Origin: Lachnospiraceae bacterium
GTDB lineage: Bacteria > Bacillota > Clostridia > Lachnospirales > Lachnospiraceae
DNA length: 64,000 nt
Reading direction: 5' to 3'
NCBI GenBank assembly: GCA_024696005.1
Contig: JAILHF010000041.1
Coordinates: 1 to 64,000, forward strand
The position numbers and the translations under genes were made by a program. Positions 26,620-35,027 of this stretch are shown here, piece after piece (positions within the stretch are counted from its first letter, which is position 1; each line of letters begins with the position of its first letter). The notes beneath the pieces were generated by a model that was not told where the DNA came from, made no database searches, and saw nothing but the letters and a program-made list of their open reading frames with translations.

Positions 26620-26630
26620 CGGATCAACAA

Positions 26631-26646
26631 ATGAACAGATGTTCAT
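26631..26646 (+). promoter_or_regulatory. ArsR/SmtB-type operator palindrome
   Basis: ATGAACA-GA-TGTTCAT, matching the TGAACA-N2-TGTTCA pattern of SmtB/ArsR-family operators; centred just downstream of the promoter. Confidence 0.8.
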
Positions 26647-26676
26647 ATGTAAAGACAAAACAGGAGGACAAAAAGA

Positions 26677-26895
26677 ATGAAGAAATCGTACAAGATCGAG
26701 GTTGACTGCGCAAACTGCGCGAACAAGATGGAAGAGGCTGCAAAGAAGACCGCGGGCGTGAAGGACTGCGTTGTGAATTTCATGGCGCTGAAGATGAACG
26801 TGGAATTTGAGGACGGAACGGATCCCAAGGCCGTCATGCAGGAAGTACTGAAGAACTGCAAAAAAGTGGAGGACGACTGCGAGATCTTCCTTTAA
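26677..26895 (+). CDS. Stand-alone heavy-metal-associated (HMA) domain protein
   Basis: 72 aa 'MKKSYKIEVDCANCANKMEEAAKKTAGVKDCVVNFMALKMNVEF'. Confidence 0.9.
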   Translation: MKKSYKIEVDCANCANKMEEAAKKTAGVKDCVVNFMALKMNVEFEDGTDPKAVMQEVLKNCKKVEDDCEIFL

Positions 26896-26932
26896 GAAGG
26901 GATAAGGGAAAGCGGAAAGACGGAGGGGACCG

Positions 26933-28954
26933 ATGAACAGGAAACAGAAAAAGATGCTGGTACGCATCATCATCGCGGCGGTCTTGATGATCGCCCTGCA
27001 TTTTGCCTACGAGATCTTCGGCGAGCAGAAGGCGGAGGACGGCACGCTGCTCAACGAGGGCGGAATACGGGAGCCGGTATGGTTTCTGCTCTACATGATC
27101 CCCTATCTGGTCGTGGGCTATGATATCCTGAAAAAAGCGTTCAAAGGGATCCTGAACCGTCAGGTCTTTGATGAGAATTTCCTGATGGTCGTGGCCACGG
27201 TGGGTGCCATCGCGGTGGCCCTCGTGGAACAGAACGGGGATTACACCGAGGCCATCGCCGTCATGCTCTTTTACCAGATCGGGGAACTCTTCCAGAGCTA
27301 CGCCGTCGGCAAGAGCCGCAGGAACATCTCGGCACTGATGGATATCCGCCCGGATTACGCCAACATCGAGGAGGACGGGAAACTGACCAAGGTCGATCCC
27401 GACGAGGTGGAGTGCGGAAGCATCATCGTGGTACAGCCCGGGGAAAAGGTTCCCATCGACGGCATCGTGGAGGAAGGGCGCACCACGCTCAACACCAGTG
27501 CGCTGACCGGCGAGAGCCTTCCGAGGGAAGCGCTGCCCGGCGACGAAGTCATCAGCGGCTGCATCAACATGACCGGCGTGATACGCGTGCGGACCACGAA
27601 GGAATTCGGGGAATCCACGGTGTCAAAGATCCTGGACCTGGTGGAGAATTCCTCTTCCCGCAAGTCCCGCTCGGAGGATTTCATCTCCCGCTTTGCGCGT
27701 TATTATACACCGGCCGTATGCGCAAGTGCCCTGGCGCTGGCGATCCTTCCCCCGCTCTTTCTTCTTGTGACCGGCGGAGCACCGGCCTGGGGAAGCTGGA
27801 TCTACCGGGCGCTGACCTTTCTCGTGATCAGCTGCCCCTGCGCATTGGTGATCAGCATTCCGCTCACCTTTTTTGCCGGGATCGGCGGTGCGGGGAATGT
27901 GGGCATACTCGTAAAGGGCTCCAATTATCTGGAAGCGCTTTCCCGGACGGGAGTCGTGGCCTTTGACAAGACCGGTACCATGACCAAGGGCGTCTTTGAG
28001 GTGAACGGCATCCATCATTCGGGCATGGAGAACGATAAACTGCTGGAATACGCGGCGCATGCCGAATGTTTTTCCTCCCATCCGATCGCGAAGAGCATCA
28101 TCCGCTGTTATCAGGAAGGCATGTCCTGGAAGCTGGACAAGAGCACGGGCGAAGCGGTTCCGGTCCGAAACGACGGCCACAAGATGGTGCACGGCGATCA
28201 CCGCATCCGCAGGGAACGGGTCAGCAGCGTGGAAGAGATCGGCGGGAACGGCGTGCGTGCCGTGGTCGACGGGCACGAGCTGCTGGTCGGAAATTCGAAG
28301 CTTCTGGCAGCGAACGGCATCGAAGCGATGAAATGCCGTTCCGTCGGGACCGTGGTCCATGTGGCGATGGACGGGGAATATGCCGGTCATATCCTGATAT
28401 CGGATGTGATCAAGCCCACGGCAATGGAGGCGATAAAGGCCCTGAAGCAGGCCGGGGTGCGCCGCAGCGTGATGCTGACCGGAGACGCCAAAACAGTGGC
28501 CGACAGCGTGGCGAAGGAACTGGGGATCGGCGAGGTGCGTTCCGAGCTGCTCCCGGCAGACAAGGTCTCGGTGCTCGAGACACTTCTGGCCGAAAAGAAG
28601 GGCAAAGAAGTCCTGGCCTTTGTCGGTGACGGGATCAACGATGCGCCGGTGCTTTCCCGGGCGGACATTGGGATCGCAATGGGCGCGCTGGGCTCCGATG
28701 CGGCCATAGAAGCGGCGGATGTGGTGCTGATGGATGACGATCCGGCCAAGATCGCAAAGGCGATCCGTGTCGCAAGAAAGTGCATGCGCATCGTATATGA
28801 AAACATTTATTTCGCGATCGGGATCAAGCTCCTCTGCCTCGTTTTGGGAGCGTTCGGTATCGCCAACATGTGGATGGCGATCTTTGCGGACGTGGGCGTC
28901 ATGGTCCTGGCGGTCATAAACGCGATCCGCGCGTTGTTTGTCAAAAAGCTCTGA
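26933..28954 (+). CDS. Heavy-metal P1B-type ATPase (Zn/Cd/Pb/Co-type CPC motif)
   Basis: 'SCPCALVISIPL', 'FDKTGTMTKG', 'GDGINDAPVLSRADIGIAMG', 'SHPIAKSI'. Confidence 0.95.
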   Translation: MNRKQKKMLVRIIIAAVLMIALHFAYEIFGEQKAEDGTLLNEGGIREPVWFLLYMIPYLVVGYDILKKAFKGILNRQVFDENFLMVVATVGAIAVALVEQNGDYTEAIAVMLFYQIGELFQSYAVGKSRRNISALMDIRPDYANIEEDGKLTKVDPDEVECGSIIVVQPGEKVPIDGIVEEGRTTLNTSALTGESLPREALPGDEVISGCINMTGVIRVRTTKEFGESTVSKILDLVENSSSRKSRSEDFISRFARYYTPAVCASALALAILPPLFLLVTGGAPAWGSWIYRALTFLVISCPCALVISIPLTFFAGIGGAGNVGILVKGSNYLEALSRTGVVAFDKTGTMTKGVFEVNGIHHSGMENDKLLEYAAHAECFSSHPIAKSIIRCYQEGMSWKLDKSTGEAVPVRNDGHKMVHGDHRIRRERVSSVEEIGGNGVRAVVDGHELLVGNSKLLAANGIEAMKCRSVGTVVHVAMDGEYAGHILISDVIKPTAMEAIKALKQAGVRRSVMLTGDAKTVADSVAKELGIGEVRSELLPADKVSVLETLLAEKKGKEVLAFVGDGINDAPVLSRADIGIAMGALGSDAAIEAADVVLMDDDPAKIAKAIRVARKCMRIVYENIYFAIGIKLLCLVLGAFGIANMWMAIFADVGVMVLAVINAIRALFVKKL

Positions 28955-28968
28955 GAAAGGAGAACATC

Positions 28969-29283
28969 ATGAAAGAAGAGGATATCAGCATCCGTGAGGA
29001 GGAACAGCTTTACGAACTGGCGGAGCTTTTCAAGCTTTTTGCGGATAACAGCCGGATCCGCATCCTCTGCTCGCTCTTTTCGAAGGAACTGTGCGTGGAG
29101 GAGCTTGCGGAAAAGCTTGAAATGAGCCAGTCCGCCGTTTCGCATCAATTGCGTGTCTTAAAGTCGGGGCGCCTGGTCAAGGGGCGCCGCGAAGGGAAAT
29201 ACATCTATTATTCCCTTGCGGATGATCATGTCGTTTCCATTATCGCCCAGGGAAGAGACCACGTGGAAGAAGAACACGGTTGA
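28969..29283 (+). CDS. ArsR/SmtB-family metalloregulator
   Basis: 'LFKLFADNSRIRILCSLFSKELCVEELAEKLEMSQSAVSHQLRVLKSGRLVKGRREGKYIYYSLADDHV'; ELCVEEL metal-site-type motif. RBS aaaggag. Confidence 0.93.
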   Translation: MKEEDISIREEEQLYELAELFKLFADNSRIRILCSLFSKELCVEELAEKLEMSQSAVSHQLRVLKSGRLVKGRREGKYIYYSLADDHVVSIIAQGRDHVEEEHG

Positions 29284-29349
29284 GGAACCCATTTGTTTTC
29301 TTTGCCGGAATGTGTTATACTTATCCTCGGGAGAAATGGGGGTACGGAC

Positions 29350-29733
29350 ATGGAAATAAACAAGAAACGCATTCTGGTCATAGATGATGATCCGCAATAT
29401 GGCAGGATGGTCCGGGAATGGCTGAAGGATGACTACCTGCTGTCTTTGGCGTCGGGCGGTGAGCAGGCGTTTGAGTGGCTTGCGCAAAACACGCCGGACA
29501 TGATCCTTCTGGACTACGAAATGCCGGTGATGCCGGGGCCCCAGGTCCTGGAGCGCCTGCGTGACGATGTGCATACCAGGGACATCCCCGTTCTCATCCT
29601 TACCGGAAAAAGCGACCGCGAGAGCATCATGCGCATAATCTCTCTCAATCCGACGGATTATCTGCGAAAGACGATCGGAAGGGAAGAGCTGTTGGAGAAG
29701 GTGGCCGCTGCGTTTCGGAAAAACCGGAAATGA
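29350..29733 (+). CDS. Single-domain response regulator (REC)
   Basis: 'RILVIDDDPQYGRMV...DMILLDYEMPVMPGPQVL...IPVLILTGKSDR'; no output domain. Confidence 0.88.
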   Translation: MEINKKRILVIDDDPQYGRMVREWLKDDYLLSLASGGEQAFEWLAQNTPDMILLDYEMPVMPGPQVLERLRDDVHTRDIPVLILTGKSDRESIMRIISLNPTDYLRKTIGREELLEKVAAAFRKNRK

Positions 29734-29754
29734 TCCGGGCAGGAGGAGAATGAG

Positions 29755-30711
29755 ATGGACAACCCGTTCAACAAGAAGATCATCGATGATATCCCGAAGG
29801 GGATATCCGGTGGGACCAAGAAGCTGATCACGGGCATCGTGATCGTGGTGATCCTGGCTTTTGTGGGTCTCAACAGCGTGTACAAGGTAACGGAGCAGCA
29901 AAATGCGGTAGTGACGATGTTCGGCAAGGTGCAGCGCACGGATACCGCAGGTCTTTATTTCAAGATTCCCTTCATTCAGAAGGTCCACATGGTGGATATC
30001 ACGACGCACGGTACCGGGGTGGGTTATACCCTGGACAATTCCGGGCAGAATATCCCCGATCCCGGCAACGGAATCATGATCACTTCGGACTTCAACCTTC
30101 TGGATATCGATTTTTATCTGGAATATCGTGTTTCGGATCCGGTGCAGTATCTGTACGGTTCCGACAATCCCGAGGAGATACTCAAGAATATCGCTCTTTC
30201 CTCCATCCGTTCCATCGTGGCGGACTACAAGGTGGATGAGGCCATGACCACGGCCAAGGGCCAGATCCAGGCGGATGTAAAAGAGGACATGATACGCGAG
30301 CTTACCGAGCATAACATCGGCCTGGCGGTCGTGAACATCACCGTGCAGGACAGTGAGCCGCCCACCAACGAGATCAAGCAGGCCTTCAAGGCGGTGGAAA
30401 CGGCAAAGCAGGGCGCGGACACGGCAAAGAACAACGCGCTGGCTTACCAGAACGAACAGCTTCCGGCGGCGGAAGCAAATGCCGACAAGATCATTCAGAG
30501 CGCACAGGCCAACAAGGAAGCCAGGATCGCCGAGGCGGAAGGCCAGGTCGTGCGTTTTAACGACATGTATGAGCAATACAAGCTTTATCCCTATATCACA
30601 AAGAAGCGCATGTTCTACGAAGCACTTGAAGAGGTGCTCCCGAAGGTGAAGGTCATCATCACCGACGGCAGCACGCAGACGATGCTTCCGCTGGACAGCT
30701 TTAATCAGTGA
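29755..30711 (+). CDS. hflK: HflK-like SPFH-domain membrane protein
   Basis: N-terminal TM, 'VTEQQNAVVTMFGKVQRTDTAGLYFKIPFIQKVHMVDI', paired with an HflC-like gene. Confidence 0.85.
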   Translation: MDNPFNKKIIDDIPKGISGGTKKLITGIVIVVILAFVGLNSVYKVTEQQNAVVTMFGKVQRTDTAGLYFKIPFIQKVHMVDITTHGTGVGYTLDNSGQNIPDPGNGIMITSDFNLLDIDFYLEYRVSDPVQYLYGSDNPEEILKNIALSSIRSIVADYKVDEAMTTAKGQIQADVKEDMIRELTEHNIGLAVVNITVQDSEPPTNEIKQAFKAVETAKQGADTAKNNALAYQNEQLPAAEANADKIIQSAQANKEARIAEAEGQVVRFNDMYEQYKLYPYITKKRMFYEALEEVLPKVKVIITDGSTQTMLPLDSFNQ

Positions 30712-30728
30712 TCGGAGGGAATAGTAAA

Positions 30729-31676
30729 ATGAAAAAGAAAACGAGCTTCGGAAAAGTCATTATCATAGTCATTGTCTTTTTGCTGCTGATTTTGGCGAAC
30801 AACGCACTGTATCACGTGAATTACAACGATGCAGTCATCGTCAAGCAGTTCGGCAAGGTAGTGGGAGTCACCTACGAGCCCGGGCTGCACGTCCTGATCC
30901 CTTTTGTCCAGGACACGCAGTCGATCTACGTTGGGAACCGCATTTATGATATCCCGCAGAGTGACGTCATCACCCGTGATAAGAAATCCATGATCGCCGA
31001 CGATTACGTGATCTGGAGCGTTACCGATGTCGTGAAGTATTACCAGACCCTCGGGGCCGTTCAGGCCAGGGCGGAAGAGCGCATCGACGCGGCGGTCTAC
31101 AACGCGACCAAGAACACCATCTCCTCCATGACGCAGGACGAGGTGATCGCGGCCAGAGGCATCACGCTTACCGACATGATCACGAAGGAGTCCAACACGG
31201 ACATCGCCGGATACGGGATCACGATCCGGACGGCCGAGATCAAGGCACTCGACCTTCCCGAGGATAACAAGGCTCCTGTATATGAACGCATGATCTCCGA
31301 GCGCGGCAACATCGCAGCCGGTTATACGGCGAAGGGTGAGGCGGACGCGCAGAAGATCCGCAACGAAACGGACAGGGAAGTGACCATCACGCTGGCAAAC
31401 GCCGAGAAGGAAGCAGAGACCCTGCAGGCCGAAGGCGAAGCAGAGTACATGCGCATCCTCTCGGAAGCCTATAACGATGCGGACAAAGCGGATTTCTACA
31501 ATTTCATCCGCAGCCTGGACGCACTGAAGCTGTCGCTGACCGGCTCCGACAAGACCCTGATCCTGGACAAGGATTCCGAACTGGCAAAGATCCTTTCCGG
31601 CCAGGCGGTCGAAGAAGCTGCCGGGGATATCGTTTTTCCCGCGGTTAATTCGCAGGATGCGGAAGAAGAGGAATGA
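30729..31676 (+). CDS. hflC: HflC-like SPFH-domain membrane protein
   Basis: 'NYNDAVIVKQFGKVVGVTYEPGLHVLIPFVQDTQSI', 'MISERGNIAAGYTAKGEADAQKIRNETDREVTITLANAEKEAE'. ATG 30729 after cggaggga. Confidence 0.88.
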   Translation: MKKKTSFGKVIIIVIVFLLLILANNALYHVNYNDAVIVKQFGKVVGVTYEPGLHVLIPFVQDTQSIYVGNRIYDIPQSDVITRDKKSMIADDYVIWSVTDVVKYYQTLGAVQARAEERIDAAVYNATKNTISSMTQDEVIAARGITLTDMITKESNTDIAGYGITIRTAEIKALDLPEDNKAPVYERMISERGNIAAGYTAKGEADAQKIRNETDREVTITLANAEKEAETLQAEGEAEYMRILSEAYNDADKADFYNFIRSLDALKLSLTGSDKTLILDKDSELAKILSGQAVEEAAGDIVFPAVNSQDAEEEE

Positions 31677-33151
31677 CGGAAAAGGGAAAAGAGATAAGAA
31701 GGACACTGCCTGCACTGCTGCTTACGATCGCGTACGCGGCAGTGCATCTTTTCCTGATAACGAAGCACGAGATCTGGAGAGACGAGGCTTATGTCTGGGG
31801 CTTCGTGGAAAATGCCCCGCTGTCGGCGCTTGGGACCGAGCTGTCGCGTGTGGGACATCCCGTCCTCTGGTTCGCCTGGCTTTTTCCTTTTGTGAAAGGA
31901 GGGCTGCCCTTTTCCCTGATGGGGATCGCATCCCTCATTCCGATGACGGCGGCAGTCGCCATCGTGCTTTGGGCAAAGGATCTGCCGTTTTTGGCAAAGC
32001 TGGCTGTCCTTGCGAGCCCGGTCTTTCTGTATTTCAATGCCGTGATCGCAAGGCCGTATGCGCTGTCGGTACTGTTTTTTGCACTGCTGGCGGTGTTCTG
32101 GAAGGACAGGCTTTCGCATCCGTTTCGCTATTGCCTGGTGATCGCGCTTCTTTTGCAGACACACGTGGTATTTGCCGGCTTCTGCGGGGGGCTCTGGCTG
32201 GAGCTCATCCTGTCCGGACGGAAAAAGGAAAAGAAGCCTTTTGCGGCAGCGCTGCTTCCGGTCGTGAGCGCCCTTTCGCTGCTGCCCCAGCTCGTGCAGA
32301 GCGGAGATGCCGATCTGACGGTATCCCTAAGCGGAGAAGCCCGTCTGGCGTATATTACAAAAGAACATATCCTGGAGGGACTGGGTTCGGTCTTTCAATA
32401 TAACCCGCGTCTTCTCAGGCTGCCGCTTACCGCCCTTTGCTTTGCGTCGCTTCTGCTTTTTGCGGTTTTGGCGCTTCGCAGCAAAAAGGCACGCTTCCGG
32501 GCCGCACTTCCGGCCTGCTGCGGGGTGGTGTGGTATTACCTGTGTGTCTGCCTGATCCGGCCGGTGGAGCATGTTCACATGGCTACCTGCCTTTTGATGA
32601 TCCTGTCCTTTCTGTTTGTTTCGGTGATCGCCGAGTCGGACAAAAAGAGCGGAAAGGAAGGCGAAGCACCGGGTTCGGATAAGGGAGAAGGCATCGTTCG
32701 GATCGCGGCACTGCTTTTGCTCCTGGCCTTCGGGGCTTCGGGCTGGATCTATACGTTGCGCGGGACCCTGAGGGATCTGCAGGGGCCTTATTCGGGCAGC
32801 CGTGAGATCGCGCGCATCGTGATCGATACGCTTCCGCAGGGCAGCGTGCTGGGCCTGGAGGAGATGCAGGATTCGGAAGCGCCCCGCGGCTACATCGCCG
32901 AAAAGCGTTCCGATCTTCGGTTCTACAATGCCTGGCTGGGAGAGGACTGGAGCTATTACCGCTGGGTAAAGCAGAAGAGGCCCGAGGCGGAGAGCATCGC
33001 GGAGACGCTCAGAAAGAGCGGCGGGACGGAGCTGTATTATCTGACGCGCAAGGAACTGCCGGAGGACGATGAGATGGAACTCTGCGGCAGGAACAGCTGG
33101 GAAAGCGTCTGGGGAGAGGAATATTGCCTGTATCGCGTCAAAGCGCGGTAG
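31673..33151 (+). CDS. Polytopic membrane protein, GT39/PMT-like
   Basis: 'KHEIWRDEAYVWGFVENAPLSALGTELSRVGHPVLWF' resembles the first lumenal loop of GT39-like enzymes; about ten hydrophobic segments; ATGA overlap with hflC. Confidence 0.7.
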   Translation: MTEKGKEIRRTLPALLLTIAYAAVHLFLITKHEIWRDEAYVWGFVENAPLSALGTELSRVGHPVLWFAWLFPFVKGGLPFSLMGIASLIPMTAAVAIVLWAKDLPFLAKLAVLASPVFLYFNAVIARPYALSVLFFALLAVFWKDRLSHPFRYCLVIALLLQTHVVFAGFCGGLWLELILSGRKKEKKPFAAALLPVVSALSLLPQLVQSGDADLTVSLSGEARLAYITKEHILEGLGSVFQYNPRLLRLPLTALCFASLLLFAVLALRSKKARFRAALPACCGVVWYYLCVCLIRPVEHVHMATCLLMILSFLFVSVIAESDKKSGKEGEAPGSDKGEGIVRIAALLLLLAFGASGWIYTLRGTLRDLQGPYSGSREIARIVIDTLPQGSVLGLEEMQDSEAPRGYIAEKRSDLRFYNAWLGEDWSYYRWVKQKRPEAESIAETLRKSGGTELYYLTRKELPEDDEMELCGRNSWESVWGEEYCLYRVKAR

Positions 33152-33184
33152 AGGAAAGAGATAAGTGAATCACAGGAGGTTGTT

Positions 33185-34600
33185 ATGGGCGGATTTTTTG
33201 CAACGGCACAAAAAGAGGACTGCGTCTTCGATCTGTACTTCGGAACGGATTACCATTCCCATCTGGGAACGAGACGCGCCGGCATGGTCGTCTACGGAAA
33301 GAACGGGTTTAACCGCGCGATCCATAATATCGAGAGCGCGCCTTTCCGTACCAAGTTCGACAAGGACACCCACGAAATGGAAGGCTACATGGGGATAGGC
33401 TGCATCTCCGATTACGAGCCGCAACCGCTGATCGTGCGTTCGCATCACGGGACCTATGCCATCACCACGGTGGGAAAGATCAATAATGCGGAGGCGCTTG
33501 CAGAACGCATCATAAAGAACGGTCCCAGCCATTTCATGGAGCTTTCGGGCGGCAACATCAACGCGACGGAGCTGGTCGCGACGCTGATCAACCAGAAGGA
33601 TAATATCATCGAGGGCATCCAGTACGCGCAGCAGGAGATCGACGGATCCATGTCCATCCTTCTTCTCACGCCGCAGGGTGTATACTGCGCAAGAGACCGC
33701 CTGGGAAGAACGCCGATCGTGCTGGGCAAAAAGGACGGCGCCTATTGCGCTTCCTTTGAATCTTTTGCTTACCAGAACCTGGGATACAGCACCCTGCGGG
33801 AGCTTGGGCCCGGTGAAGTGGTGGTGATGACGCCCGAAGAAGTGCGTACCCTGGCTGCGCCCGGAAAGGACATGCGCATCTGCACCTTCCTGTGGGTGTA
33901 TTACGGCTATCCTTCCTCGGTGTACGAGTCAGTCTCGGTGGAACAAATGCGCTACAACTGCGGAGCCAAGATGGCGGAGCGGGATAAAAAAGACATGCCG
34001 GACGCGGACATCGTTGCCGGCGTGCCCGATTCCGGAACGGCTCATGCCGTGGGTTATGCCAATGCCTCGGGGATCCCGTTCTCCAGGCCTTTCGTGAAAT
34101 ATACGCCGACCTGGCCCAGATCCTTCATGCCGACGATCCAGTCGAAGCGCAATCTGATCGCGCGGATGAAGCTCCTGCCCGTGCATGAGCTGATCGACGG
34201 ACACAGCATCCTTCTGATCGACGACTCGATCGTGCGCGGAACGCAGCTGCGCGAGACAACGGAATTTCTGTACAACAGCGGAGCGAAGGCCGTGCATGTG
34301 CGTCCGGCCTGCCCGCCGATCATGTACGGCTGCAAATACATCAACTTCTCCCGTTCCAATTCCGAGATGGAGCTGATCGCCAGACAGGTGATCGCGCAGG
34401 AAGAGGGTGAGAATGTGGATCGGACGATCCTCGAGGATTACAGCAATCCCGATTCGGACCGTTACCACAGGATGCTCGAAGAGATCCGGAAGAAGATGGG
34501 CTTCACGAGCCTTGCCTTCAACCGCCTGGACGACATGATGGATGCCGTCGGGATCGACAGGAGCAAGCTCTGCACCTATTGCTGGGACGGAAGGGAATAA
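33185..34600 (+). CDS. Amidophosphoribosyltransferase-like protein without the N-terminal catalytic Cys
   Basis: PRPP motif 'SILLIDDSIVRGTQLRETTEFLYNSGAKAVHVRPACPPI' and Ntn-type N-domain, but the N-terminus is MGGFF rather than MCG. Confidence 0.85.
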   Translation: MGGFFATAQKEDCVFDLYFGTDYHSHLGTRRAGMVVYGKNGFNRAIHNIESAPFRTKFDKDTHEMEGYMGIGCISDYEPQPLIVRSHHGTYAITTVGKINNAEALAERIIKNGPSHFMELSGGNINATELVATLINQKDNIIEGIQYAQQEIDGSMSILLLTPQGVYCARDRLGRTPIVLGKKDGAYCASFESFAYQNLGYSTLRELGPGEVVVMTPEEVRTLAAPGKDMRICTFLWVYYGYPSSVYESVSVEQMRYNCGAKMAERDKKDMPDADIVAGVPDSGTAHAVGYANASGIPFSRPFVKYTPTWPRSFMPTIQSKRNLIARMKLLPVHELIDGHSILLIDDSIVRGTQLRETTEFLYNSGAKAVHVRPACPPIMYGCKYINFSRSNSEMELIARQVIAQEEGENVDRTILEDYSNPDSDRYHRMLEEIRKKMGFTSLAFNRLDDMMDAVGIDRSKLCTYCWDGRE

Positions 34601-34632
34601 GTTTTCCGCGAAATTGCTTTCGCAAAATGAGG

Positions 34633-34659
34633 CGGCGGCTTGCAAAAAGCCGCCGTTTT
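34633..34659 (+). terminator. Rho-independent terminator
   Basis: CGGCGGCTT-gcaaa-AAGCCGCCG-TTTT. Confidence 0.85.
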
Positions 34660-34692
34660 CAACCGCTGTTTTGAACAGACATGGGGGTGTTC

Positions 34693-35001
34693 ATGGAAGA
34701 GAAAAATAAGGACAGGATCGGGGATGAGGAGCTGGACCGTCTTTGTTCCCTGGCGATGCTTGAAGCCCCCGAAGGAGAGGAACGGGAGGCGCTTCGCGGG
34801 GAGCTTGCGCGCATGCTTGACATGCTGGGCGAGCTTCGGAACGCGGAGGAGGATGCCGCTGAATTGCCGGAGCGGAATGTGCTTTCCCGGGAGGATCTGC
34901 GGGAGGATGCCGCTACGAATACGGACCGACGGGAAGAGATGCTTGGGAACGCTCCCTCGGTAAAAGATGATGCTTTTTCCGTGCCCAGAACCTTTGCATA
35001 A
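34693..35001 (+). CDS. gatC: Asp/Glu-tRNA(Asn/Gln) amidotransferase subunit C (GatC-like)
   Basis: 'DEELDRLCSLAMLEAPEGEEREALRGELARMLDMLGELRNA...VLSREDLREDAATNTDRREEMLGNAPSVKDDAFSVPRTF' fits GatC. Start 34693 preferred. Confidence 0.85.
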   Translation: MEEKNKDRIGDEELDRLCSLAMLEAPEGEEREALRGELARMLDMLGELRNAEEDAAELPERNVLSREDLREDAATNTDRREEMLGNAPSVKDDAFSVPRTFA

Positions 35002-35027
35002 AGACCTGCATATGTTATACTGAGACC

